64,000 bases of DNA, taken from assembly GCA_028015205.1 (NCBI GenBank), contig CM051508.1, forward strand, positions 16,262,001 through 16,326,000, in the 5' to 3' direction. Positions 1 through 12,560 of the stretch are shown in pieces. The notes beneath the pieces are model-generated. The model ran no database searches and had not been told where the DNA came from. It saw only the letters and a list, made by a program, of their open reading frames with translations. The stretch's first letter is position 1. Each line of letters starts with the position of its first letter. The DNA is from Mytilisepta virgata (Eukaryota > Mollusca > Bivalvia > Mytilida > Mytilidae). The position numbers and the translations under genes were made by a program.

Positions 1-960
1 AATACATCTTGTCACTGATGATAAGAAAATATATAGTGTAGTTGCCAAGCTTTCGTACAGATTTTTAATTTTTATATAATTAAAGATAATTGTTTTTTGG
101 GTGAGAATGACGTCCACTGAGCAATGAGGTACGTATCATTTAAAGGGTAGTCATAGTATTGTTTATATGCATCGCTCTCATTTCTTCAATATGTCGTTTC
201 TTCATTATGACGTCGCATTTGACCGTCGAAAATTTGGGAGTTAATTGAACATTATTTATTTTATGAAAGTGGTGATAACCCCCAGGGAAACCGAATTATG
301 TGTCACCTAGCGCGTCTTACCACGAGGAATATGAAAATATATGGTTTAGGTGTTGGGATTTAACTTTTTATGAAATAATTGAACATTATTGATTTAATGG
401 GAATAGTGATAACCACTGATGCCGAGGTATGTGTCATTTGGTGCGTCTTACCATGGGGAATAAGAGCATGTATGGTTTTGGTGGGGGGGGGGGGATCTCA
501 ACGATTTATGAGATAGTTGAACATTATTGATTTGATGGGAGTGGTGATAGCCCGTTGGTAAAGCGAGGTGTGTGTCATTCGGTGCGTTTTATCATAGGGA
601 ATAAGAAAGTATATAGTTTAGGGCTGACGATTTTAACGGTTTATGAGATAATTGAACATTATTGATTTGATGGGAGTGGGGATAACCCCTGATGCCGAGG
701 TATGTGCCATTTGGTGCGTCTTACCATAAATAATAAGAAAACATGGTTTGGGGTGGGGCTTTTAACGGTTTATGAGATAATTGAACACTATTGATTTTAT
801 GGCAGTGGTGATAACCCCCTTTGTAAGCGAGGTACGTGTCATTTGGTGCGTAGTACCGTGGGGAATAAGAAATATATATGGTTTATGAGAAAACTGAACG
901 TGGTGATAAACCCCCGAGGAAGCGAAGTATATGTCACTTGGTGCGTCTTGCACATCCTGT
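1..960. repeat. Satellite-like tandem array (about 115-140 bp units), block 1
   Basis: Units share a core reading GGTTTATGAGATAATTGAAC, then ATTGATTTGATGGGAGTGG, AACCCC, GGAAGCGAGGTATGTGTCAT, GGTGCGTCTTACCATGGGG and AATAAGAAAATATATGG. The GAACATTATTG core starts near 247, 381, 519, 654 and 783. Positions 1-240 are a more diverged edge, matched at 46368-46600. The array lies where an intron of receptor A would be. Confidence 0.85.
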
Positions 961-984
961 AGCGTAAATGTTAACACTTCTAGT

Positions 985-3900
985 GTCCGTACATCGTTCG
1001 TTCAGCGTCCGTACATCGTCCATGCATCTTTTCGTTTATCGTTTGACTTAATGGTAAATCTTAGCGTTTGACGTAAAACAGCGTTTAGCGTTTCGTTTAA
1101 CGTATGGTTTATTACATCGTTTATCGTATGGTAAATAGTATCGTTTAGCGTTTTAATTAGCGTATAGTACATTGTTTGGTAATTGGTATCGTTCATTGTT
1201 TCGGTTAGCGTATCGTACGGTGATTGGTCGTTTAATATGGAGACCCTGTCTCTTCTATGTGAAAACAAATTTTAGCACCCACCTTTTCATAAGTAATACA
1301 GAAATGTATATGTCACTGAATTAAATATAAAGATAAATAATAATAATAACAACAAGTAAATGAATGAATAAATAAATGAATAAATAAGTACAAAAATAAA
1401 AGGTAAAAAAAATGAATATTATAGGCCTACGAATAATGATTTCACCTGATTGTTCTGCAAAATAAATTCATTATACATTATTACAATTATCAAAATAAGC
1501 ACATCTTGTGCATAGAAACTGGCATCCAGAGTATTTATTGCTTACATGTACGAATTCTTTTATTATATTGTTGCGTATTCTTCAACCGTGTTTAGAAAAG
1601 TGGATTATTATAAGTGTAAAGCCATATGTCGTTCTTCGGTTCTTTGCACGTATATCTTAGTTTTAATTTTCACTATACATATACTTGTATTAGCAAAACT
1701 TCCCTCACTGTTGGTATATCTGCTTTTAAAAAAAAAAACTATCTACTCAATGTACTCAATATACATACGCATGTAAATAATTTGCCATTGTCTACGGTTA
1801 AAAAAATATTGATTCCCCATCATTTTAACCACTAGGTGATTATAAAAGGTAACAAACTCCTTAACGGTCAGATAATTAATTACTTCAGGTGGTAATCACA
1901 GGATTCGGCGCACGCTACGAAAAATCGTAAAACTTCATTATTTCTGCAAATTTATAAACTACTTTGGATTTATTGGTTATTTTTAATATATATATTTGAA
2001 AAGTATAAAACTACAGACAAATGTCATTTCAATTACAGATAATTGCTTCTCAAAAGCTCAAGTGCACTAACTCAATCTATGCAGTGTTTAGACGTCCCCC
2101 GTTTTAAATAAAATATCTTTTAAATCAACATTTTCTACTAAAGAAGCTAAAATGTAATGAGCCGGGCGGTCTCAATGTATGTATTGCTAGCTCAATAGAA
2201 TATTTATTTTCATACGGAATAACTCAAAAAGGAAATGATATAAAATAAATTTGAGCATAGATATTACAAATAAAATGTTTTTTGCCTCCCTTCGATTATT
2301 TGAAAATCAGTTATTCTTTGCTTTCCATTGTAAAACATTACTATGTAAATAAATAAAATGTGCAAAATATTTGTACTTTAATATATGACTTAAGAGGACC
2401 CAAATTGTCATAATTGGTCATTTGTAAGTTACATTGTACCCTGTCGCTATCATTCGAAAGGTAGGTAACTTACTACGGCTATAGTAGCAGTAACTGTCCA
2501 TAATATTCGAAGGCATGTAATAAAATGACCCGCATTTTATTACAATTTATACATATATTCCTGTAAAGGATGTTCAGGGGACCAACTAGTGTTTAAAGAT
2601 CGACAAATGTGATAATGGTGTTGTATATAATCAATAAAAGTTTCAATTTCCAACCAAGATGGCACGTGTAAGGAAGCACTTCTGGGTGAGTTTTAAATTC
2701 TACAGCACGTATATTAAATAACAAAGAAAAAATAAGCGTTCAATACCAAGAAAATACAAATTTTGACAAAGTCTTTTGTAGAATAATATTAGATTATAAA
2801 TGGGATAAAATAATCACTTTGAACCTTTTTTCAATAATAAAAAAAGCCGTAAACTCTTTTGGCTGAAAATTTATTTATTCATTCTCTTAAAATCTTTATC
2901 ATTTGATTATCATATATTCATATGAAATTAAATTTGGTTAGTCGAAAATTTTGTACAAGTGCAAGCTCGTCAATCTTCCTGACTGTGATATAATTTCACA
3001 CCTTTTACAGAAATAATAATAGTAGGACGTCGCTGATGCTTTTAACCAGGTGGACAGTGTCATAATAACTCGTTAATTTAATTCATTTTAATATTCCAAA
3101 GGCATTTCCGTGTAATGCAATACGAACCGCTTCTACCGATATATACCAAATTATTTCAATAAACCAAATTATAAATTCACACCTGCTTGTTTTACAGGAC
3201 AATGTTTATTGTGTTACATTCACAAAACTTTGTATGTATATATATACAGAAAATTATTTGTAAGAAAAAATGTCTAATTTTTGGACCTAGTAATCACAAT
3301 AACCGCTAACCAAGAACAGTAGCTCACATAAACTGCAATTCCTAATATTTATACATGCAGGAAGAACATGTATAAAGTTATATACATATAATTTAACACT
3401 ATTTCAACATCTCGTTAATTCGTATAAATCATGATAATACTACCATTGCTAATAATCTAGTTTAAACAAAAAAAAACAAAAAACAAAAAAAAAACAAAAA
3501 ACAAAAAAAAAACAAAACAAAAAAAAAACAAAACAAAACAAAAAAAACCGAACCAAAAAACAACAAACAAAAAAACAGTAAAATATAAATTAATTCAAAG
3601 TTTTTTTAAATAAATTCTTGCCCTGCAAATAACTTCCATGTATGGTAAACGTTAAAATTACCATATATGACAAACACTAAAATTGACTTTATATGGAAAA
3701 CGCAAAAATATACCATATATGATAAACGATACGAAGCACGATAAACCATACCATAAGGTAATCGAAACGATCAACGCTAAACGAAACGATGTAGGATAAA
3801 CCATACCATGCACGCTAAACGAAACGCTAAAGCATATGTTATACGCTAAAAGAGCGTGCTTTCATGGTATGGTTTATGGTTTATTGCCATCGTCCGTACA

Positions 3901-4010
3901 GCGTTCGTTCAGCGTCCGTACATCGCCCGTAAATCGTTCGCTCAGCGATCGTGCAGCGTCCGAACATCGTTCGTTCAGCGTCCCTACCACGTCGAGTTTT
4001 AAGATTTTTC
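985..4010. mobile_element. Foldback-like element with subrepeat arrays at both ends
   Basis: The left end (985-1250) carries a short array of CGTTTAGCG / TCGTTTATCGTATGGT type subrepeats. The right end (about 3640-3890) carries the same subrepeats inverted (CGCTAAACGAAACG, GATAAACCATACC). Outside these, both ends have CGTCCGTACATCG / TTCGTTCAGCGTCC in direct orientation. The 2.4 kb between is AT-rich with no recognisable gene. It interrupts the satellite and is missing from copy B. Long subrepeated inverted ends suggest a non-autonomous foldback element (inference). Confidence 0.6.
1260..3640. other. AT-rich interior of the foldback-like element, no gene seen
   Basis: No ORF above about 76 codons and no recognised domain. 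Contains AT-rich low-complexity DNA and an A/C-rich run at 3465-3580 made of AAACAAAAAA-type repeats. Confidence 0.6.
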
Positions 4011-4063
4011 TACGTTCCAAGATGTGTACCATGGGGGATTAGGAAATGTATGGTTTAAGTGTG

Positions 4064-6300
4064 TGGGGGGGGGGGGGGGGGGGTTTATGAGTATATGAGA
4101 TAGCTGACCATTATTGATTTGATGGGAGTGGTGATAACCCCTTATGAAAGCGAGGTATGTGTCATTCGGTGAGTCTTACCATGGGAATAATAAAATATAT
4201 AGATTAGGGTGAAGACTTTAACGGTTGATGAAATAATTGAACATTATTGATTTGATTGGAGGAGTAAACCCTGGGGAAGGGAGGTATGTATAATATTGAG
4301 CGTCTTACCATGAAGAAAATGAAAATGTATGGTTTAAAGGTGGGGTTTTAAATGGTTTATGAGAAAATTAAGTTGATTCGATGGGAATGGTGATAACCCC
4401 ATGAGGAAGCGAAGTTTGTGTCATTTGGTGCGTCTTACCATGTGGAATAAGAACATGTATGGTTTTAGTGGGGGGAGGGGGGTGGGATTTGAACGGTTTA
4501 TGAATAGTTGAACATTATTGATTTGATGAGAGTGGCCATAACCCCTTTGGCAAAGCGATGTATGTGTCATTTGTGCGTCTTAACATGGGGAATAAGAAAA
4601 TGTATGGATTAGGTGTGGGTAAGGAGGGGGGTGTTTAACAGTCTATGAGATAGTTGAACATTATAGATTTGATGGGATTGGTAATGACCCCTTGGGGAAG
4701 CTAGGTTTGTGTCATTTGGTGTGTCTTACCATAGGAAATAAGAAATTATATAGTTTAGGGGTGAAGATTTTAACTGTTTATGAGATAATTGAACATAATT
4801 GATTTGATGGGAGTGGAGATAACCCCTGGGGAAACAAGGTATGTGCCATTTGGTGCGTCTTACCGTAGAGAATCAGAGAATATATGGTTTTGGGGTGGGG
4901 TTTTGACGTTTTATTTAATAACTGAACCTTATTGATTTGATGGGAGTGGTAATCACCCCCCCCCCCCCCCCCCCCCCCCCGGGGAAGCTAGGTATGTATA
5001 ACTTGGTGCGTCCTACGGAGAATAATATGAAAATATATGGGTAAAGGGTGGGTTTTAAACAGTTTATGCGATAATTGAACGTTAATGATCCGATGGGAGT
5101 GGTGATAACCTTCCGATGATTCGAGGTATGTGTCACTTGGTGCATCTTACCATAGGTAATAATAAATTAAATAGTTAAGCGATGGGGATTTTAAAAGTTT
5201 ATGTTGTGATTTTAACGGTTTATGAGATAACTGAACATTATTGATTTGATGGGAGTAGTGATAAATCCCATAGGAAGCGAGGTATGTGTCATTTGATGCA
5301 TCTTATCACGGGGAATAAGAAAATGTATGGATTAGGTGTGGGTAAGGAGGGGGGTGTTTAACAGTCTATGAGATAGTTGAACATTATAGATTTGATGGGA
5401 TTGGTAATGACCCCTTGGGGAAGCTAGGTTTGTGTCATTTGGTGTGTCTTACCATAGGAAATAAGAAATTATATAGTTTAGGGGTGAAGATTTTAACTGT
5501 TTATGAGATAATTGAACATAATTGATTTGATGGGAGTGGAGATAACCCCTGGGGAAACAAGGTATGTGCCATTTGGTGCGTCTTACCGTAGAGAATCAGA
5601 GAATATATGGTTTTGGGGTGGGGTTTTGACGTTTTATTTAATAACTGAACCTTATTGATTTGATGGGAGTGGTAATCACCCCCCCCCCCCCCGGGGAAGC
5701 GAGGTATGTATAACTTGGTGCGTCCTACGGAGAATAATATGAAAATATATGGGTAAAGGGTGGGTTTTAAACAGTTTATGCGATAATTGAACGTTAATGA
5801 TCCGATGGGAGTGGTGATAACCTTCCGATGATTCGAGGTATGTGTCACTTGGTGCATCTTACCATAGGTAATAATAAATTATATAGTTAAGCGATGGGGA
5901 TTTTAAAAGTTTATGTTGTGATTTTAACGGTTTATGAGATAACTGAACATTATTGATTTGATGGGAGTAGTGATAAATCCCATAGGAAGCGAGGTATGTG
6001 TCATTTGATGCATCTTATCACGGGGAATAAGAAAATATATTCTTTAGGTGTGAATATTTTAATGGTTTATGAGATAATTGAACACTATTGATTTGATGGG
6101 AGTAGAGATAACCCCTTGGGGAAGCGAGGTATATGTCATTTAGTTAGTCTTTAACACGGGGAATAAGAAAATATATCGTTTATGGGTGGACAATTTAACG
6201 GATTATGATGTAATTGAACATTATTGATGTAATGGGAGTGGTGCTAACCGCCTATGGGAAGCGACGTATGTGTAACTATAGGGAATAAGAAAATATATAC
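4064..6300. repeat. Satellite-like tandem array, block 2
   Basis: Same unit family as 240-960, resuming after the foldback-like element. Includes a poly-G run of 19 (4065-4083), a poly-C run of 25 (4956-4980) and one of 14 (5679-5692). It contains a recent tandem duplication of about 0.72 kb. No gene seen. Confidence 0.85.
4597..6040. repeat. Recent tandem duplication of about 0.72 kb inside the satellite
   Basis: The stretch from about 4597 to 5319 is repeated at about 5320 to 6030 with very few changes. The offset is 723 before the poly-C tract and 712 after it; the 11-nt difference is exactly the difference in poly-C length (25 against 14). Near identity implies a very recent event or an assembly artefact. 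Confidence 0.85.
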
Positions 6301-6744
6301 AGCACGCCTCATTTGTAACATTACCTGAAGTTAACTTAAAGTTAACATAATGTCTGGTTCAAATCTCTGCTCAGGACCAAAAGTCAGAGAATAGAACAGC
6401 TAGGACCAGTCCTGCAACTGGTTAACCAGATATTTGAAAGGAGAGATTCGGACCAGTCATAATCTCTGCTCTATTGATTTTTCAAATCTCTGGTCCGATT
6501 TATTCAACTGTACACGCACTGTTCTCGTGACAAAACTAAGGATTTTTGTAATAAAAATCTCTGCTAAATACGCATGCGCCATCCTAGGACGGACCTAGGA
6601 CGAAAAACGATTGACCGGGTATAATAAAAATGTGATTTTATAATTATTGGTTGATCATGTTATAATGAGTAAATAATATTCCGTGCAAAAATGATAAAAT
6701 ATTTATATTAATATTTTTGAAACTTACATTTTGAATTTAAGTAA

Positions 6745-7436
6745 ATTCAAGAAATACCAAATTGATATTCGAAGGAGGGAAACATCGTAACAACTGACAA
6801 ACTCCGGAGAACATCGAAGACAAGAAGAAAACAATACATGCTCTACAATGAAAAACTAAAAACATACGAACAACATGGATCCCACCAAAATAACAGGGAT
6901 AGACTCAGGTGCCCCAGAAGAGTAAGCAGTCTCTGCTTCTTGCAGGGCACCCGCCACGCTGCCCATGTCAAATCCGGTATGAGCTACATATAATATCAAC
7001 GGAACAGGTCCATTTTCATTTGGGAAACTGTTTTTTCACACCTGTCAACTAAGTCATGATGCCGCCTATAAAACTTTGATCAGGAGTACTTCAACTTAGG
7101 AGCAACGTACCCCTGTCTGAGCAACTTTTCTGTCAGGTCCGGGCCCTGTCCACAAGGTCAATGTATATGCCACAAGCTCTGGAATAACGTACGAGTTGAA
7201 ATTATCCTTTCGTCATATCGGATTTGACATGGACTGCTTACTCTTCCTGAGCACCTGAGTCTACCCCCAGTTTTTTGGTGTTGTCCATGTTGTTCATATG
7301 TTTTTAGTTTTTAATTGTAGTGCATGTATTGTTTTTGTCTTGTCTTCGTTGTTCTCTGGAGTTTGTCAGTTGTTACGATTTTTATCTCCTTCGAATATCA
7401 CTTTTGTATTTCTTGACTTTACTTACAAATATACAC
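6745..7436. repeat. Long inverted repeat beside the RT fragment
   Basis: 6745-6990 and 7210-7436 are reverse complements with moderate divergence: both read, on one strand or the other, CAAGAAATAC, GATATTCGAAGGAG, CGTAACAACTGACAAACTCC, AAAACTAAAAACATA and GACTCAGGTGC. The spacer is about 220 bp. This is Penelope-like 3' flanking sequence in head-to-head arrangement; the RNA would fold into a long hairpin. Confidence 0.75.
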
Positions 7437-8150
7437 TCCGTACGCAGGCACTTCTAGAATATTGCTGCTCAAAAATGGGAAGTTGACGATTGGATGGCCA
7501 AAGTCATCCCGTTTGTCGTAAAGTTTTGTATTCAACCTGCCTCTTGTGTCAATTTTGAGGTGAAGGATAAGATAAGAGGCAGATTTGGAAATGTCTGTGG
7601 TATCCTTAATTTCGAGCTCAATGGGATAGATGAGATGTACGAAATTCCCAAAACGTGAATTTTTGAATGAAATAACATCGTCTATGTAGCGGAAGCTAAA
7701 ATTAAAGGTACGAGCTTCCTTCTTCTGTTTTTCCTTAATAATCTCGTCAAAGAAGTCTGCCTCATATGAGTAAAGGAACACGTCGGCCAGTAATGGCGCA
7801 CAATTACTACCCATATGAATGCCAATTGTTGTTGTAAAACACGTCCACCAAACTGAACATATATGTTATCGATCAAAAATTCAATCATTAGGAAAAATTT
7901 GTCCTCTGTATATTTTTGTTAGGTTTAGAGTGATTTTTAACAAAGTATGAGATATCTCTACCACTGACAAGGTATGTGTATATGTCACTGCCATCGTTAT
8001 TTTGAACGCATCGATGAATTAGATCTTTCAACCTCTCCTTCAGTTGTGAATGAGGAATGGTGGTAAAGAGGGTAGAGAAATCAAAAGTGTTTATGCTGTT
8101 ACAGACTGAAATTGACCGAAGTCGTTAAATATCCTTTAAGTCTTTGGAGT
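7419..8150 (-). pseudogene. Penelope-like reverse transcriptase fragment, frameshifted
   Basis: Reading down the minus strand: F-D-F-S-T-L-x-T-T-I-P-H-S-Q-L-K-E (about 8095-8040), then E-F-L-I-D-N-I-Y-V-Q-F-G-G-R-V in one frame, then G-S-N-C-A-P-L-L-A-D-V-F-L-Y-S-Y-E-A and F-R-Y-I-D-D-V in another (7814-7419). The Y-I-D-D box near 7677-7690 is the catalytic centre of the RT palm. At least one frameshift lies near 7820-7830 and the 3' end is cut at the inverted repeat. The order and words fit the Penelope-like RT common in bivalves and other animals (family from memory). Non-functional. Confidence 0.75.
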
Positions 8151-9004
8151 TCTTTAATATCAAAATTTGATAAAGATACCGTAAGAAATGTATGAACTGA
8201 ATTCATGTCAACATTTCTTAAAAAACATAAGATAAGCATATGTCAGGTTTGAAAAGTCTTGTATTTTAACTTTCGAAAAAATATCAATATCAATATAAAC
8301 ATTCACAATAATCTTATATCAGACAAATTACTCTGAAAGGAACAGATATCTATAAAAGATCGACACCAGAAGTCACATAATAATAAAAAGAAACACATAC
8401 AAAATAATAATAAGAAAAAAATAAAACGATACCTTTTAAATGCAAATTATTATCCCCTAAGTAGGATAAGAAGGTATGATAAATAAATACAATGAAAACA
8501 TAAAGATAAAAATTACAGTTAAAAAGGAAAAGGTTACTTAAAAATTATATATGCTAAAATACGGATAATTTGTAAGTCAGCGTACTTTAATTAACATAAA
8601 ACATTTTAACACAATCAGCTGAACGTCTAGGAAGCGAATCATTATTTGTTTTGATTTAAAGAATTTAAACTACGCATGCGCCGTCCTGATGACCAGTTCC
8701 AAAATTCAAGTGCATTTGGTATACTACGCAAGCGCCGTCCTAAAGCAGGGATGGATTTGGTCATAAGGACGAGAAAGGTCGCCAGAACAAACTGAGTGTG
8801 CATGCTCCGTCCTAAGGAAGAAATCAGACGCGGTCCTATTCGCGAGTCTTAAGAACAGCCATTAGGACTATTCCTATCATCATGTTAACTTTATGCAGAG
8901 ATTATGTCAAAACGAACCAGTCATAATCTCTGGTGAAAGGTAATTTGGAACGGTCATAATCTCAATTTGAAATCTCTGCTTGAGGGTGATGTTTTAAATG
9001 ATCG

Positions 9005-9550
9005 TATTGAAGTTTAGGGGTGGGGATTTTAACGGTTTATGAGACAATTGAACATTATTGATTTGCTGAGAATGGTTATGCCCGCCCCCTTATTTGGTGC
9101 ATCTTACGATGGGGAAAAAGAAAATATATGATTTAGGGGTCAAGATATTAACGGTTTTTGATATAATTGAACATTATTGATTTGATGAGAGTGGTGATAC
9201 ATGTAATCTCCTGGGAAAGTAAGGTATGTTTGATTTTGGTACGTCGTACAATGGGGAATAAGAAAAAATATAGTTTAGGGTGTGGATTTTAACGGTTTAT
9301 GAGATAATTGGTCATTTTCAATTGATGGGGCTGAGGATCACCCTACAGAAAGAATGAGATCCATGCAAACTAATGCATTTTGTTACGGCGAATAATAAAA
9401 TATATTCTATATAAGCTATGGATTTTATTTCCATATGATTTTTTTCAAAATTATCGACTTTGGGGATGGGGATGACCCTCCAGAAGAACAAGGTATATGT
9501 CATTTAATAGGTTTTGTCACAGTGTATAATAAAATATATAATATGAGATA
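9005..9550. repeat. Satellite-like tandem array, block 3
   Basis: The same unit family resumes right after the composite insertion, with more divergence towards 9550. The join to 6300 across the insertion suggests blocks 2 and 3 were once one array. Confidence 0.75.
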
Positions 9551-9599
9551 GTTGTTGGTCACTCTCGTAAAGATTTTCAATGAAAAAAATTTCCTCTAG

Positions 9600-11785
9600 G
9601 GTCCTACAGTAAACCCCTAACCTCTTTGAACTGCTCATTATACGTCTCAGTGATCCCCGTCAAAAAATAGTATTAGGCACCTCTAGAAACATTGATCTTT
9701 TATAATGGAAATTCTCAGATCCATATCGATGACGATATCGAACGAATAAAATCGGAGAGGAAGAAAAAACTGTTCGATAAAAATCGCAAATCAAAATCTC
9801 CCACTTCGTTTGGGAGATTTAAACATTAACTTTTACCAGACGTTCATCTTACACAGTCATTCTGGTATTTTTTTGTCATTCTTTTGAATGTTTTGGTTAC
9901 CACATTTTCAAGCAAAATCTATTTTAAAAATGAAATCAAGATGTGTTCTTTGCAGTCAAGGAAGATAAGTCAAGAAAAAAGTCAGCTCTCGAAATTTGGA
10001 AAAAAGAATAAATATTGCACACGCCTATAGTTTAAAACAACTTTCTTCCGTGGGGAACAATTGATCAACTCTGCAACTTGGAAGTCGCAAGACAGACATC
10101 TGTGGTACATAGATTTTACCTATGACACAATTTAACACCTTACAAATGTTACTGTTCATAAATGCCATGACCTTGACTTTATTAGGTCATTTGCAAATGT
10201 ACGATGTTTTATATCCACAAGACTATTAAATAAACGCCCAATGGCAAAATAACACGGATAACTGACATTTGACCTCAAACAAGATTGATCATGTGCATCT
10301 TTCCCATGAAAAGGGTGAGATTCCAGTCAATTTTGGTTACGGTCTCCCCTAGTTACTGAGCAGTTGCAGCCGTCGGATGATCAGATGAATCTTAGCCAAA
10401 GGTGGGTCGTTTGTAGAGGGTATTTTTAGTATCAACCTTGCAACGTTTGAAGGGATAACATTTTTTAAAATTGGCTAGTAAAAATTAAAGATTGTCTCTC
10501 GCGGCCGTGCTGTTCATCCATCTGGAACCAAACTGGAACTTTGATTGAATTCTACCCATTACTTGTCATCAATTCTGGAAAGTTTCAAAACATTAGATAA
10601 TGTATTTTCAAAAAGGGGAAGATTTGTGAAAATCAACCAATGAAAATCAAAGATGATCTAATGCTGCCACGTTGATCATCCAACCGGAATCGAAGGTGGA
10701 AATTTGGTAGAGGTCCTTCCATACATCATTTCCTGCCTACAATTTGCCAATTAGTTCCTGAGCAATTGACAAAAATATCCTTTCCCTTATGTCTCATAAA
10801 ATGTCTCAAACTTAATAATGACCGCTTATTATTTCTTTAAAAGGAAATCATTTGCGCGTCTTATCCTATATGGGTTGTAGAGAATACTGTTGTCATCCAC
10901 TGTAAAGTTTTAAAAGATTTCAACACGCATTTTTAGAGCAGAAGATTCTTGAAAATTGGCCAATCATAATCAAAGATAGCATTTGTCGGCCATTTCGTTC
11001 ATCCGTAGAGAACCAAATGTATAGCTTTAATAGAGGTTCTTCCATATGCCATTCCTGCCAACTTTGGCTACAATCTACCCATTACTTTCTGACCATAAAA
11101 ATCCGTTCCCATTGGACTCAATTGAAATTTTGAACATCCGCAGCCGCTGGTTGAACGGATGAATCTCAACCAAAAGTGGTTCATTTGTATAGGCTTCTAT
11201 TGTCATCAGTCCTGCAAAGTTTCAAAACAGTTCAGAAGTTTCAGAGGAGCAGATTTTTAAACAATTTCAATCATAATCAAAGATGACCTCTGGCGGCTAT
11301 GATATAAATCCAACCTGAGGTGGACCTTTAATTACATATTTTTCATCCATCATTCCCGCCAACTATGGTTACATCAGGCCCATTAGTTCCCGCGGAATTG
11401 ATACAAAATCTTTTCCCCAATGGTTTCAATTGTCAGTAGAGCGGACGAATCTCAATCAAAATTGGATCGTTTGCAGATGAAAGGAATCCTCCAATGTTAC
11501 AAAACAGTTCATACTGTAGTTTCAGAGAAGAAGTTTGAAAATTGTCCAATAGAAATCAAAGAAAGCCTCTGACGGTCATGTTGTTATTACAACCGAAACC
11601 AATGGTAGATCCTTCCATACATCAATCGTAACGTTTTCTTACAATCCGCAAAGTAGTCTAAGAGGAGCAGATCAAAATGTGAAAAAATGAAGGATGACAG
11701 ACGATGGACAATGGACGACAGACGATGGACGAAAACTGATGACATAAGCTCAAGTGGCCTATATGCCAGGTGAGATAAACATCGG
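9600..11785 (+). mobile_element. Minisatellite-cored element, diverged copy
   Basis: Roughly 200-bp imperfect units each carry phrases like CAATCAGAAACAAA or AATCAAAGATG, GGCCATGTT, CATCC, GGTTACAATCTACCCATTA and GCAGAAGATTTTTGAAAA. It ends with a GACGACAGACGATGGACG-type run and a hairpin-like AGTGGCC...GCCAGGTGAG (11752-11772), the usual 3' end of this family here. Copy B retains only the terminal GCCAGGTGAG. Resembles bivalve elements with tandem cores (pearl-like or non-autonomous Helentron; inference). Confidence 0.55.
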
Positions 11786-12560
11786 ATATGCAAATATTTA
11801 ATTTCTTTTTATGACAAATAAGTTCGATGTCGAGCGTATTACAACCGATTCTTTTATTGTACTTATTTATTTCAAATCAACTGTAATATTAAATATTTTA
11901 TTTCTATTTATATCCTGTAACGTGCTAATAATGAGTCTGTGGTTTGGGGCCTTACATGTTCAACAATGTGTATTTATTAAAAATATACCTACGTGTGCAA
12001 AAGACAAGATGAAGGCAATCCGAGGGAGCATCCGAAGCAGCATCCGAGAATCACAAATCCAGATACAGTCAAAATCGAGTCTGGGAAGCACGAGAGCAAA
12101 CAGACAAGAGACGTACAACGTGGCCATAGCAAAATGGACACTAAAAATACTGAAGGTCAACTAAGATGCTCCTAATGAGTCAACACTTCGCGCTACTTCT
12201 AACACACCTGTCATTTTGCTCATATAAAGTCCATCAAAATGTCATTATCGGTGATAGAGAGATAAATTACAAAGATCATATTTCATCTGGGAAATATTTG
12301 TTTGGAGATTTATATTTTTTAAATGACTATGCCCAATCAGCTATATAATTTATTGCTTGGAAATAATAAATTATTAATTATTTTAAGAAATTACAAATAT
12401 ATAGTGGTAACAATGTTTAAAATTTAATAATTTTGTAATAAATTGTTTTATTATCTGAAGTGAAACTTATTGGTTTGTAGATATATAAAATAATAAACGT
12501 ACCGTGTAACATAGCACAAAAAAAATAAAGCCATTAAGGAAAAAAAAGATTAAAGCATAC
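11786..12560. other. Intron-side sequence left of receptor A EGF-1, no gene seen
   Basis: Closely matched by 47640-48431. Includes an open frame from 11811 (117 codons) that is interrupted in the copy B counterpart and has no recognised domain. No splice-ready EGF exon was found here. Confidence 0.5.

Larger units (their letters stand above)
6300..9004. mobile_element. Composite insertion splitting the satellite
   Basis: Satellite stops near 6300 and resumes near 9005. Both flanks (6340-6610 and 8670-8990) are rich in short words such as AATCTCTG, CAGTCATAATCTCTG, TAGGAC and ACGCATGCGCC(G/A)TCCT, in both orientations. A Penelope-like RT piece and an inverted repeat lie inside. Copy B keeps only the part matching 7935-8411. 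The element class of the flanks is unknown. Confidence 0.5.

Noticed and set aside
1002..1268. Minus-strand frame rich in T-L-N-D-T and T-M-Y-Y-T
   Set aside because: A translation of degenerate CGTTTAGCG subrepeats; low complexity and absent from copy B.
5501..5857. 118-codon minus-strand frame with a poly-Gly run
   Set aside because: Runs through satellite units and a poly-C tract; a similar frame recurs at 4915-5145 only because the DNA is duplicated.
7298..7486. 62-codon plus-strand frame
   Set aside because: Antisense of the RT fragment and part of the inverted repeat.
11811..12164. 117-codon plus-strand frame
   Set aside because: The counterpart starting at 47666 ends early after changes and there is no known domain; probably chance in an intron.
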